Below are positions 37,522 to 46,812 of a DNA stretch of 64,000 bases, piece after piece. Position 1 is the stretch's first letter. Every line of letters begins with the position of its first letter. The translations under genes and the position numbers were made by a program. The DNA lies in the NCBI RefSeq assembly GCF_029076845.1, contig NZ_JARESE010000001.1:310001-374000 (forward strand). The letters are read 5' to 3'. This stretch comes from Novosphingobium album (ex Liu et al. 2023). Lineage in GTDB: Bacteria; Pseudomonadota; Alphaproteobacteria; Sphingomonadales; Sphingomonadaceae. The notes beneath the pieces are model-generated. The model worked only from the letters and a program-made list of their open reading frames with translations, was not told the origin of the DNA and ran no database searches.

Positions 37522-38904
37522 ATGACCGACAAGAACGCATTGATCCAGCCCGATCGGGGCCAGAAGGCGATTCCCCTCCATCTGGTCGACAAGGAAGGCC
37601 TCGCGGATTTCCTGAAGGGCCGCCCGGCGCCCCAGCGCGCCGCGCTGGCCGCGCAGAAGTTCGAAGCCGAGCCGAACAGCCATGCCATCGTCGCCGAAGG
37701 TGACGAGTGGGCCGTGGTCGCCGGCGTCGCCCGGACCGATGTGCTTTCGAGCTGGTGCATGGCCCGCCTCGCCGAAGTCCTGCCCGCCGGCACTTATCGC
37801 CGCGAGGGCGGCGATCCGGGCGCGGCGGCCTTCGGCTGGATCACCGGACAATACCGGTTCGACCGCTATCGCAGCGATGCGCCCGACGAAGGCCCGCGCG
37901 TGCTGCTCAGCCGCGATGCCAAGGCGATCGAGCCGATCACCGCCGAGGCCGGCGCGGTCGAGCTGGTGCGCGATCTGGTCAACACCCCGGCCGAGGACAT
38001 GGGCCCCGCCCAGCTCGAGGCCGAGGCCGAAGCGCTGGCCAAGGCGTTCAAGGCGGAAGTCCGCGTCGCGCGCGGCGATGTGCTGGAGCGCGAGTTTCCC
38101 ATGGTGCACATGGTCGGCCGCGCCGCCGGCCGCGCCCACGCGCCGCGCATGATCGAGCTGGAATGGGGCGACCCGGCGCATCCGCGCGTCGCCATCGTCG
38201 GCAAGGGCGTGTGCTTCGATTCGGGCGGGCTCGATATCAAGCCGTCCTCGGGCATGTTGCTGATGAAGAAGGACATGGGCGGGGCGGCCCATGCGCTGGC
38301 GCTGGCGCGGCTGATCATTTCGCGCGCGCTGCCGGTGCGCCTGCACATGCTGGTGCCCGCGGTGGAGAACGCGGTGTCGGGCAATGCTTTCCGCCCCGGC
38401 GACGTGCTGCGTTCGCGCGCGGGGATCTCGGTCGAGATCGGCAACACCGATGCCGAAGGCCGGCTGGTGCTGGGTGACGCGCTGGCGCGCGCGGGCGAGG
38501 GCAAGCCCGACCTGACCCTCGATTTCGCGACGCTGACCGGCGCTGCCCGCGTCGCGGTGGGGCCCGACCTGCCGGCGCTTTTCGCGCGCGAGGACGCGAC
38601 CGCGCGGGCCCTGCTCGAAGCGGGCGAGGCGCATGACGATCCCTGCTGGCGCCTGCCGCTTTACGGCGGTTATCGCGAATACCTGAAATCCGATATCGCC
38701 GACATCAACAACGCGCACACCAACGGCTTTGCCGGCGCGAGCGTGGCGGCGCTGTTCCTGGACTGCTTCGTGCCCAAGGACAGCGACTGGGCACATTTCG
38801 ATACTTTCGCCTGGCGCCCCGTCGCCAAGCCGGGCCGGCCCAAGGGCGGCGACGCGCTGGGACTGCGCGCGGCCTGGCACATGCTGGGCCAGCGCTATGG
38901 CTGA
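37522..38904 (+). CDS. M17 leucyl aminopeptidase family protein
   Basis: 460 residues; two-zinc exopeptidase. The catalytic domain shows VGKGVCFDSGGLDIKPS (Lys228, Asp233) and NTDAEGRL (Asn308-Arg314 region, metal-binding Asp310 and Glu312). The length is slightly shorter than E. coli PepA (503), mainly in the N-terminal domain, and the DNA-binding role of PepA is not implied. ATG 37522 follows AGGGCAAGG. Followed by a separate SH3-domain gene. Confidence 0.93.
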   Translation: MTDKNALIQPDRGQKAIPLHLVDKEGLADFLKGRPAPQRAALAAQKFEAEPNSHAIVAEGDEWAVVAGVARTDVLSSWCMARLAEVLPAGTYRREGGDPGAAAFGWITGQYRFDRYRSDAPDEGPRVLLSRDAKAIEPITAEAGAVELVRDLVNTPAEDMGPAQLEAEAEALAKAFKAEVRVARGDVLEREFPMVHMVGRAAGRAHAPRMIELEWGDPAHPRVAIVGKGVCFDSGGLDIKPSSGMLLMKKDMGGAAHALALARLIISRALPVRLHMLVPAVENAVSGNAFRPGDVLRSRAGISVEIGNTDAEGRLVLGDALARAGEGKPDLTLDFATLTGAARVAVGPDLPALFAREDATARALLEAGEAHDDPCWRLPLYGGYREYLKSDIADINNAHTNGFAGASVAALFLDCFVPKDSDWAHFDTFAWRPVAKPGRPKGGDALGLRAAWHMLGQRYG

Positions 38905-38919
38905 ACTTGCGCGTCCGCC

Positions 38920-39324
38920 ATGCCGGGTCTAAGCGCGCCCGTCTTTGGATTTGGAGATACCTGCCACTTGGCGATCGAGGATTCCCATACGCGTCACCCC
39001 GCTCCGACGGGCCTGCTCGCCATGACCGGGCCGAGCGTGACGGCGGATCGGAGGCGTTTGCCCGTGCGCGGCGATCTGGCGCATATCCGGCTGGCCGGCC
39101 GCTATTTCGTGCCGCACTATGCCGTGCCGATGCCCCACCTGGCCAGGGCCGGCGCCGTGCTGCTGGCCACCGAACATGACGATGCGGAGGTGATCGCGGT
39201 GCTGCCCGAAGGATCGGTGTTCGATGTGCTGGATATCGCCGGCGCCTGGGCCTGGGGCCAGTTCGGCGAGGATGGCCCGGTCGGCTATGTCGCGCTGGCC
39301 GGCCTTGAGGCGATCACATCGTGA
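38920..39324 (+). CDS. SH3-domain protein, probable truncated relative of NlpC/P60 peptidases
   Basis: 134 residues from ATG 38920; ATG 39022 (100 residues) is equally credible and neither has a good ribosome site. The segment from about residue 49 (VRGDLAHIRLAGRYFVPHYAVP) to the end (GYVALAGLEA) matches the first SH3 domain of the NlpC/P60 endopeptidases that follow M17 aminopeptidases in related genomes (recalled, not checked). The second SH3 domain and the catalytic NlpC/P60 domain are absent: the stop overlaps the argC start. It may be a stand-alone murein-binding protein or the remnant of a deletion. Confidence 0.6.
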   Translation: MPGLSAPVFGFGDTCHLAIEDSHTRHPAPTGLLAMTGPSVTADRRRLPVRGDLAHIRLAGRYFVPHYAVPMPHLARAGAVLLATEHDDAEVIAVLPEGSVFDVLDIAGAWAWGQFGEDGPVGYVALAGLEAITS

Positions 39325-40244
39325 CCGCGCGGGTCTTCATCGACGGGGCGGCGGGCACCACTGGCCTGGAAATCGCCGACCGGCTGGCGGGGCGCCGCGA
39401 ATTCACCCTGGTGGTGCTCGATGACGAGCGGCGCAAGGACGAGGTGGCGCGGGCCGAAGCGCTGAACCAGGCCGATTTCGTCATCCTGTGCCTGCCCGAC
39501 GAGGCCGCGCGCGAGGCGGTGGCGATGATCGCCAACGATTCGGTCCGGGTGATCGATGCCTCTTCGGCCCATCGCACGGCGATCGGCTGGACATACGGCT
39601 TTCCCGAAGTGATCGGCCGCAAGGCGATCGCCGAGGCGCGGCGGGTGAGCAATCCCGGCTGCTATCCCACCGGCTTCATCGCCTTGCTCGCCCCGCTGGT
39701 GAGCGCCGGGCTGCTGCCGGGCGGCTGGCCTTATATCTGCCATGCGGTCTCGGGCTATTCGGGTGGCGGCAAGTCGCTGATCGCGCGTTTTGAAAGCGAT
39801 GCCGACATCGCCTATCGCGCCTATGGGCTCCGCATGGGGCACAAGCACGTGGCCGAGATGCAGAAGCATGTCGGGCTGGCGCACGTGCCGGTCTTCGCGC
39901 CGGCGGTGGTGCCGGCACACCGGGGCATGATCGTGGAAGTGCCGTTGCCGCTGGCCGCGATGCCCAATGCCGCCGCGCCCGAAGTGCTGCGCGCCGCGCT
40001 GGCCGACGCCTATCTCGGCAGCCCGATCGTCACGGTGCGTCAGGATGCGCCCGACGAACTGCTGCTGCGCCGTTCGATGGCGCCGGTCGATACGCTCGAG
40101 CTTTCGGTTTTCGGATCGCGCGACGGCACGCAGGCGCGGCTCGTGGCGGTGCTCGACAATCTCGGCAAGGGCGCGAGCGGAGCGGCGGTGCAGAACCTCA
40201 ATATCATGGCCGGCCTGCCCAATACCGCGGGGCTGCGGCTTTAA
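39321..40244 (+). CDS. argC: N-acetyl-gamma-glutamyl-phosphate reductase, type 2
   Basis: 307 residues, the shorter type-2 ArgC. NADP loop FIDGAAGTTGLEI (about 6-18), catalytic Cys114 in NPGCYPTGFI, and HAVSGYSGGGKS. Third step of arginine synthesis. GTG 39321 overlaps the upstream stop (GTGA). The gene ends just before the large repeat at 40256. Confidence 0.94.
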   Translation: MTARVFIDGAAGTTGLEIADRLAGRREFTLVVLDDERRKDEVARAEALNQADFVILCLPDEAAREAVAMIANDSVRVIDASSAHRTAIGWTYGFPEVIGRKAIAEARRVSNPGCYPTGFIALLAPLVSAGLLPGGWPYICHAVSGYSGGGKSLIARFESDADIAYRAYGLRMGHKHVAEMQKHVGLAHVPVFAPAVVPAHRGMIVEVPLPLAAMPNAAAPEVLRAALADAYLGSPIVTVRQDAPDELLLRRSMAPVDTLELSVFGSRDGTQARLVAVLDNLGKGASGAAVQNLNIMAGLPNTAGLRL

Positions 40245-40255
40245 GAGATGGTTTG

Positions 40256-40388
40256 GCAATGCGCCTGTCGGCGCATTGCGGCACCAGCCCACGCCCCCAC
40301 CCGGCCTCCCATAGATTACCATTTCGTTGGGAGGCCGGGTGGGGGCGTGGGCTGGTGCCGCCAAGAAATGCGCTCTTCCGCGCATTTC
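40256..40388. repeat. Intact REPIN-like composite palindrome
   Basis: Three nested hairpins. Left: GCAATGCGCC (40256-40265) with GGCGCATTGC (40270-40279). Core: a perfect 32-bp inverted repeat, 40280-40311 with 40328-40359, 16-nt loop. Right: GAAATGCGC (40365-40373) with GCGCATTTC (40380-40388). The two small hairpins share the same AATGCGC...GCGCATT stem, so the unit is an inverted pair of a hairpin-plus-arm module. It lies 12 bp after argC and may also terminate it. Confidence 0.85.
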
Positions 40389-41067
<679 letters not shown>

Positions 41068-41073
41068 GGGACA

Positions 41074-41087
41074 CCGGCGCAAGCCGG
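41074..41087. repeat. Small hairpin in the glnB-glnA spacer
   Basis: CCGGC (41074-41078), GCAA tetraloop, GCCGG (41083-41087), just after the glnB stop. It could attenuate read-through or protect the glnB message 3' end; no T-run follows. The flanking context resembles short intergenic repeats of this clade, which is recalled rather than tested. Confidence 0.4.
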
Positions 41088-41193
41088 AAATGACGGGACG
41101 GGCGGGCACGGGGGGCCAGCCTGCCTCCCGGAACTGCCCATCCACCCCTAGCCTCTTTCGGGATCGGAAGAGTAAATCTGGAGAACAACGCTA

Positions 41194-42603
41194 ATGGCTA
41201 GTGCAAAGGACGTCCTCAAGCGCATCAAGGACGAGGAAATCGAATGGGTTGACCTCCGCTTCACCGACCCCAAGGGCAAGTGGCAGCACCTCACCATGGT
41301 GTCCTCGGTCCTGGGTGAGGACGAACTGGAAGACGGCCTGATGTTCGACGGTTCCTCGATCGAGGGCTGGAAGGCGATCAACGAGTCGGACATGATCCTC
41401 AAGCCCGATCTCGACGCGGTCTACATCGATCCGTTCTCGGCCACGCCGATGATGATCCTGTTCTGCGACATCGTCGAGCCTTCGACCGGCGATCTCTATG
41501 CCCGCGATCCGCGCTCGACCGCCAAGCGCGCCGAAGCCTACGTCAAGTCGGCCGGTTTCGGTGACACCGTCTATGTCGGCCCGGAGGCCGAGTTCTTCAT
41601 GTTCGACGACGTGAAGTTCTATGACGGCTACGACGGCAACGGCTTCAAGCTCGACGATATCGAGCTGCCCGGCAATACCGACAAGGAATACGACACCGGC
41701 AACCTGGGCCACCGCCCGCGCGCCAAGGGCGGCTACTTCCCCGTCGCGCCGGTCGACAGCGCCACCGACATCCGCGGCGAGATGGTCTCGACCATGCTCG
41801 AAATGGGCCTGCCCTGCGACAAGCACCACCACGAAGTGGCCGCCGCGCAGCACGAACTGGGCCTGACTTACGGCACGCTCGTCACCACCGCCGATCGTAT
41901 GCAGATCTACAAGTACGTCGTGTGGATGGTCGCGCAGGCTTATGGCAAGACGGCCACGTTCATGCCCAAGCCGATCATGAAGGACAACGGATCGGGGATG
42001 CACACGCACATCTCGATCTGGAACGAAGGCAAGCCGACTTTCGCCGGCAACGGCTATGCCGGCCTGTCGGACACCTGCCTCTACTTCATCGGCGGCGTCA
42101 TCAAGCACGCCAAGGCGCTGAACGCCTTCACCAACCCGACCACCAACAGCTACAAGCGCCTGGTGCCGGGCTATGAAGCGCCGGTGCTGCTGGCCTATTC
42201 GGCCCGCAACCGCTCCGCCTCGTGCCGTATCCCCTATGGCGCGGGCGACAAGGCGAAGCGCGTCGAGTTCCGCTTCCCCGATGCGATGGCCAACCCCTAC
42301 CTGTGCTATGCCTCGCTGCTCATGGCCGGTCTCGACGGGATCAAGAACAAGATCCACCCGGGCGAAGCCATGGACAAGAACCTCTATGATCTGCCCCCGG
42401 CCGAACTGGCCGAAGTGCCGACCGTCTGCGGTTCGCTGCGCGAAGCGCTGGAATGCCTCCAGGCCGACCATGCCTTCCTGCTCGAAGGCGGCGTCTTCAC
42501 CGAAGACCAGATCGAGGCCTACCTCGAACTGAAGTGGCCCGAAGTGCTCCGCTGGGAGACCACGCCGGCGGCTTGCGAATTCGACATGTATTACAGCTCC
42601 TGA
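41194..42603 (+). CDS. glnA: Glutamine synthetase, type I
   Basis: 469 residues; dodecameric [14 protein letters not shown], the EAEFFMFD metal site, [11 protein letters not shown] and the NRSASCRIP active-site loop are present. The adenylylation site is Tyr398 in NLYDLPP (396-402), so it is of the GlnE-regulated type. Followed by a strong terminator at 42644. Confidence 0.98.
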   Translation: MASAKDVLKRIKDEEIEWVDLRFTDPKGKWQHLTMVSSVLGEDELEDGLMFDGSSIEGWKAINESDMILKPDLDAVYIDPFSATPMMILFCDIVEPSTGDLYARDPRSTAKRAEAYVKSAGFGDTVYVGPEAEFFMFDDVKFYDGYDGNGFKLDDIELPGNTDKEYDTGNLGHRPRAKGGYFPVAPVDSATDIRGEMVSTMLEMGLPCDKHHHEVAAAQHELGLTYGTLVTTADRMQIYKYVVWMVAQAYGKTATFMPKPIMKDNGSGMHTHISIWNEGKPTFAGNGYAGLSDTCLYFIGGVIKHAKALNAFTNPTTNSYKRLVPGYEAPVLLAYSARNRSASCRIPYGAGDKAKRVEFRFPDAMANPYLCYASLLMAGLDGIKNKIHPGEAMDKNLYDLPPAELAEVPTVCGSLREALECLQADHAFLLEGGVFTEDQIEAYLELKWPEVLRWETTPAACEFDMYYSS

Positions 42604-42643
42604 TCCAGGGGCCGAAGTACCAGCAAGACTGATCACCGAGAGG

Positions 42644-42673
42644 GGGCGTCCGGAGCGATCCGGGCGCCCTTTT
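42644..42673 (+). terminator. Rho-independent terminator after glnA
   Basis: 11-bp stem 42644-42654 with 42659-42669 (one G-T wobble), GCGA loop, followed by TTTT (42670-42673). It lies 41 bp after the stop codon. Confidence 0.88.
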
Positions 42674-42820
42674 CGCTGCTCACCTGTTTTGGGGCACGCA
42701 AAAGCGCGCGGCGTGGGAACGTCTTTTCGCCTCGGGCGTTCTTCGGCGAGGGAAGGCCAGTTCGCCATTGCGGGGCAATCCGGGATGGGCCGCCATCGTC
42801 GCCATGAGGGAATTCGCAGC

Positions 42821-43426
42821 ATGAATGTCTGGCAGCCCGCGCTGGCCCTGCTTGTCGTCGCGGGCATTGCGCTGTCGGGTTGCGCGAAGGAGCCGGAGAC
42901 CGAAGCGCCGGTCGCGACCCATTCGCAGAACACATCGCTTTCGGCCGCGCTCGACAATGCCGACGGCCTGCAGACGGTGGCCGAGGCGCTCAAGCAGACC
43001 GGGCTCAAGGCCAGTTTCGCCGGGCCGGCGAGCTACACCCTGCTCGCGCCTGATGACGAGGCGTTCGCGCGGCTGGGCGACAAGGGCAAGGAACTGACCC
43101 GATCGGACGATTTCTCCGCGCTCACCACACTGCTGGAGGCCCACATCATCCGGGGCTACGTCACGCCGAAATCGCTGGCCGAGGCCATCGCGGCCAGCCC
43201 GGACCATGCCGTGCGGATGCGCACTGTCGGCGGCACCGTGCTGATCTTCGCCCGAGGCGACGGCACGATCACCGTCTCGTCATCGAACGGCATCCAGGGC
43301 GTGATCAATGGCGAGGCGATCACCGGCGGCCGCAGCATCGCCATCCCGATCGACGCGGTGCTCAGCCGGGCCGGCGAGCGGGCCGTTCCCACGTCCTCCT
43401 CCGTGGCGCAATCGCTGGGTCTTTAA
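42821..43426 (+). CDS. Fasciclin-domain lipoprotein
   Basis: 201 residues. Lipobox LSGC at about 17-20; a single FAS1 domain covers about 40-190, with the H1 region TVAEALKQTGL, the SYTLLAPDDEAF box and the H2-type SNGIQGVIN followed by an Ile/Pro segment. Likely anchored to a membrane and involved in adhesion or envelope integrity; no partner is visible. GAGGG at 42806 lies rather far from ATG 42821. Convergent with bpt. Confidence 0.87.
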   Translation: MNVWQPALALLVVAGIALSGCAKEPETEAPVATHSQNTSLSAALDNADGLQTVAEALKQTGLKASFAGPASYTLLAPDDEAFARLGDKGKELTRSDDFSALTTLLEAHIIRGYVTPKSLAEAIAASPDHAVRMRTVGGTVLIFARGDGTITVSSSNGIQGVINGEAITGGRSIAIPIDAVLSRAGERAVPTSSSVAQSLGL

Positions 43427-43444
43427 ATCGGAGTCCGCCGGGAC

Positions 43445-43462
43445 ATGCGCCGGCAGGCGCAT
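43445..43462. repeat. Half copy of the palindrome family between the fasciclin gene and bpt
   Basis: ATGCGCC (43445-43451), GGCA loop, GGCGCAT (43456-43462), followed by TGCCAAACGC. Read on the minus strand it matches the left hairpin and flank (GTTTGGCAATGCGCCTG) of the 40256 copy. It sits between convergent genes and may act as a bidirectional terminator. Confidence 0.6.
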
Positions 43463-43493
43463 TGCCAAACGCAATCCAAGATCAAGTGGCCCG

Positions 43494-44345
43494 TCAGTCG
43501 CCCAGGCGGCAGACGTCGGCCATGGCCTTGATGCCGTCCTTGCCCTGGCCATCGCCGGCGGCCGGGCGCGGCGTGTTCGCGGTCTCGGCGATCAGGCGGT
43601 CCTGCTCGGCGGCGGGAATGCGTTCCCAGCCGGCCCGGCTCAGCCGTTCGAGCGGGCGGTAGCGTACCTTGTACTGCATCCGGGGCGAACCCTCGACCCA
43701 GTAGCCGAGGTAGACATAAGGCAGGCCCAGATCGTCCGCGCGGCGGATGTGATCGAGGATGATGTAATTGCCCAGGCCCGCGCGCGCCTCATGCTCGGGC
43801 TCATAGAAGCTGTAGATCATCGACAGGCCATCGCATTGCCGGTCGGTCAGGCAGGCGCCGACCAGGCGGCCCGGGGTGACGCCGTCATCCGATGGCTCGC
43901 GATATTCGATCACATAGCTGGTGACGGGCGTATGCTCGACCATGTCGGCGAAATCGACTTCGTCCATCGTCGTCATCCCGCCTTCGGGATGGCGCGCGCC
44001 CAGATAGCGGCGCAGCAGTTCGAACTGCTCGCTGGTGGACCAGGGGCGGCAGACCGTGGTGATCAGGTCGCTGTTGCGACGCAAGTTGCGCTTTTGCGTG
44101 GAGGACGGGGCGAACTCGCTGGCGACGACGCGCACCGAGATGCAGGCCGCGCAATCGAGGCAGGACGGCCGGTACGCCACCGTCTGGCTGCGGCGGAAAC
44201 CGATCCGCCCGAGCGCATCGTTCAGCGAATCCGCGTGCGGGCCCTTCAGTTCCGTGAACACCTTGCGCTCGCTGCGGCCCGGCAAATAGGGACAGGGAGC
44301 GGGGCTGGTGACGAAAAACCGGGGAAAGCGAACGGGAGCCGTCAC
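43494..44345 (-). CDS. bpt: Aspartate/glutamate leucyltransferase (Bpt, arginyltransferase family)
   Basis: 283 residues. Transfers leucine from Leu-tRNA to N-terminal Asp/Glu, marking proteins for ClpAP. N-terminal [16 protein letters not shown] and the Cys-rich [15 protein letters not shown] are conserved, as is [26 protein letters not shown] in part at the C-terminus. GTG 44345 is chosen because AGGAAGAG is about 9 nt upstream and the conserved N-terminus begins soon after; a longer frame to 44438 lacks support. Confidence 0.9.
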   Translation of the reverse strand: MTAPVRFPRFFVTSPAPCPYLPGRSERKVFTELKGPHADSLNDALGRIGFRRSQTVAYRPSCLDCAACISVRVVASEFAPSSTQKRNLRRNSDLITTVCRPWSTSEQFELLRRYLGARHPEGGMTTMDEVDFADMVEHTPVTSYVIEYREPSDDGVTPGRLVGACLTDRQCDGLSMIYSFYEPEHEARAGLGNYIILDHIRRADDLGLPYVYLGYWVEGSPRMQYKVRYRPLERLSRAGWERIPAAEQDRLIAETANTPRPAAGDGQGKDGIKAMADVCRLGD

Positions 44346-44430
44346 GGGGGCGCTCTTCCTCTGCAGCTGCCTTGAACAACCTTGTGAATGAAGGCGAATA
44401 TGCCCGCCGCATAGCGGGGTTGAAAGCGTT

Positions 44431-44451
44431 TTAACCAAGAAATTTGGTTAA
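44431..44451. promoter_or_regulatory. TTAACCAA-N5-TTGGTTAA inverted repeat upstream of bpt
   Basis: Perfect 8-bp arms (44431-44438 and 44444-44451) around GAAAT, about 90 bp upstream of the bpt start. It resembles an operator. TTAACC is also the CtrA half-site, but the spacing between the two TTAA blocks (13 nt) does not fit the CtrA TTAA-N7-TTAA rule. Confidence 0.45.
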
Positions 44452-44571
44452 CGAACGGTTATTTTGCACAGTGGTGGCGCTTTGGCCGCCGCCCTGTCCC
44501 GCGATGGGCCGGACGCGGCGGTAATTGCGAAGATCCGGCGCGGCGCGGGGCAGGGCCGCCGGCCCGACGGC

Positions 44572-45825
44572 TCAGTTCGCCTCGACCTGGCTGACCTGAT
44601 AGCCGGCCTCGCGCAGCGCGCCCACCAGTGCTTCGAGCTGCTCGCGGTCACGCGCCTCGCACTCGATGTCGGTGACAAGGCCCTTGGCCGGCAAGTGCGT
44701 GAAGATGCGCTGGTGCCAGACTTCGATGATGTTGACGTTGTGCTCGTGGAACAGCTTGGCCACCTTGTAGAGCGCGCCGGCGCGGTCCTGCAGGTGGATA
44801 CGCAGGCGGGCGAGGCGGCCCGATCGGGCGAGATCGCGCAGCAGCACGTTCGCCAGCAGGCGCGTGTCAATGTTGCCGCCGGTCAGGACGATGCCCACCT
44901 TGCGCCCCGCGAACAGCGCGCGATGCGCCAGCACCGCGGCAAGCCCGGCCGCACCCGCGCCTTCCACCACGGTCTTTTCGATCTGCAGCAGCAGCGCCAC
45001 CGATGATTCCAGCTCGGCCTCGCTCGCCAGCACGAAATCGTCGAGCAGCCCGCCCAGCACGCGCGAGGTGAACTTGCCCGGCTCGGCCACGGCGATGCCT
45101 TCGGCCAGCGTGTCGCCGCCCACCGGCAGGCTTTCGTGCTTGAGCAGGTTGTACATCGAGGGGAACAGTTCGGCCTCCACCCCCACCAGCCGCACGTCCG
45201 GGCGGATGGCGCGCGCGATCGTGCCCATGCCCGATGCCAGCCCGCCGCCGCCCACGGGGATCGCCAGCGTATCGATCTCGGGCACGTCCTCCAGCATTTC
45301 GAGCGCGACCGTGCCTTGCCCGGCGGCGACATGCGGATCATCGAAAGGATGCACGAAAGTCAGCCCCAGTTCGATCTCCAGCCGGCGGGCATGGGCATAG
45401 GCCTCGTCGAAAGTCTCGCCTTCGAGCACGACGGTGCCGCCCACGCTTTCGGTCTGCATCACTTTCACCATCGGCGTCGTCCTGGGCATGACGATCGTCA
45501 CCGGGATGCCCAGCCGCGTGCCGTGATACGACAGGCCCTGCGCATGGTTGCCGGCCGAGGCGGCGATCACGCCCCGGCTGGCCCGGTCTCCGTCCAGCTG
45601 CAGCATGGCGTTGAGCGCGCCGCGTTCCTTGTAGGAGGCGGTGAATTGCAGGTTCTCGAACTTCAGCCAGATGTCGGCGCCGGCGATCCCGCTCAGCGTG
45701 CGGCTGTACAGCGTGGGCGTGCGCACCACCGCGCCGCCAATTCGCCGGGCCGCCGCGTGCACGTCATCGGCGGTGAGCAAGGCTTGCGGGGCCTCCTCGG
45801 CGGGCTTGAGCATTGGCTGGTCCAT
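44572..45825 (-). CDS. ilvA: Threonine ammonia-lyase
   Basis: 417 residues; PLP enzyme converting threonine to 2-oxobutyrate. PLP lysine Lys66 in TASYKERGA, phosphate loop GGGGLASG, and a C-terminal ACT-like domain (about 340-415, RLRIHLQDRAGALYKVAKL) that suggests effector binding. This single-ACT short form resembles the catabolic/ACT type rather than the long E. coli IlvA (514). ATG 45825. Divergent from the next gene by 90 bp. Confidence 0.92.
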   Translation of the reverse strand: MDQPMLKPAEEAPQALLTADDVHAAARRIGGAVVRTPTLYSRTLSGIAGADIWLKFENLQFTASYKERGALNAMLQLDGDRASRGVIAASAGNHAQGLSYHGTRLGIPVTIVMPRTTPMVKVMQTESVGGTVVLEGETFDEAYAHARRLEIELGLTFVHPFDDPHVAAGQGTVALEMLEDVPEIDTLAIPVGGGGLASGMGTIARAIRPDVRLVGVEAELFPSMYNLLKHESLPVGGDTLAEGIAVAEPGKFTSRVLGGLLDDFVLASEAELESSVALLLQIEKTVVEGAGAAGLAAVLAHRALFAGRKVGIVLTGGNIDTRLLANVLLRDLARSGRLARLRIHLQDRAGALYKVAKLFHEHNVNIIEVWHQRIFTHLPAKGLVTDIECEARDREQLEALVGALREAGYQVSQVEAN

Positions 45826-45915
45826 GGCGCCCGCGCGTAACGGAAAGCGGCGCGGATTGGAAGCGCGCGCCGTAATCGGTTCAGCTTTGCCGCATCCCCG
45901 GCTATAGCGGCGGGC

Positions 45916-46812
45916 ATGAGCGAAAAGCGCAAGGTATCCTTCCTCGGCCTCGGGGTGATGGGAGGGGAGATCGCCCGCCACATCGGCGAGGCCGGACACG
46001 AACTGACCGTCTACAACCGTTCGCCCGATCGGGCCGGGCGCTGGCTGGAAGCGAATCCGGGCCTGGCGGCACGGGTGGCGACCAGCCCAGCGGACGCGGC
46101 CGAAGGCGCCGAATTCGTCATCACTTGCGTGGGCAACGACGATGATCTGGCCGATGTCGTGCTGGGCCCCAGCGGCGTGTTCAAGACGCTGCGCCAGGGG
46201 GGCACCTTCATCGACCATACCACCGTTTCCGCGCGCATCGCCCGGCAGATCTCGGTCGAGGCGCGCGACTTGCAGGTGCACTGCGTCGACGCGCCGATGA
46301 CCGGATCGCAGATCGGCGCGCAGAAGGGCACGCTCACGCTGATGTGCGGCGGGCGCAAGGACGCGATCGAGGCGGCGCGCCCGGTGATGCAGGCCTATTC
46401 GCAGCGCATCGTCCATGTCGGCAAGGCCGGCGCGGGGCAGATCACCAAGATGGCCTGCCAGATCTGCATCGCCGGCAATGTCGCCGCGCTGGCCGAGGCG
46501 GTGCGCTTCGCGCAAGCCTCGCACCTGGATATGGACAAGGTCTATGAAGCGATCTCGGGCGGGGCGGCGCAATCCTGGCAGATGGACAACCGCTGGCAAT
46601 CGATGAACGAGGACCGGTTCGATTTCGGCTTCGCGGTGGACTGGATGCGCAAGGATCTGGGCCTCAGCCTTGAAGAAGGGCGCGGGCTGGGCGTGTCGCT
46701 GCCGGTCGCCGCGCTGATCGACCAGTTCTTCGCCGAGGTTCAGGCCATGGGCGGCGGGCGACTGGATACCAGCGCGATCATCAAGCGATTGCCCCGGAAA
46801 GGCGGCAAGTGA
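45916..46812 (+). CDS. Beta-hydroxyacid dehydrogenase (3-HIBADH family)
   Basis: 298 residues. Rossmann GLGVMGGEIARH at 11-22, substrate-binding DAPMTGSQIGA (about 125-135), and the catalytic lysine Lys178 in GQITKMACQ. In most family members this reads K-x-x-N; here residue 181 is Cys. Substrate unknown: 3-hydroxyisobutyrate, tartronate semialdehyde or similar. The stop overlaps the amidohydrolase start (GTGA). Confidence 0.88.
   Translation: MSEKRKVSFLGLGVMGGEIARHIGEAGHELTVYNRSPDRAGRWLEANPGLAARVATSPADAAEGAEFVITCVGNDDDLADVVLGPSGVFKTLRQGGTFIDHTTVSARIARQISVEARDLQVHCVDAPMTGSQIGAQKGTLTLMCGGRKDAIEAARPVMQAYSQRIVHVGKAGAGQITKMACQICIAGNVAALAEAVRFAQASHLDMDKVYEAISGGAAQSWQMDNRWQSMNEDRFDFGFAVDWMRKDLGLSLEEGRGLGVSLPVAALIDQFFAEVQAMGGGRLDTSAIIKRLPRKGGK

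Noticed and set aside
44431..44451. CtrA full site
   Set aside because: TTAA blocks are 13 nt apart and inverted; CtrA needs TTAA-N7-TTAA.
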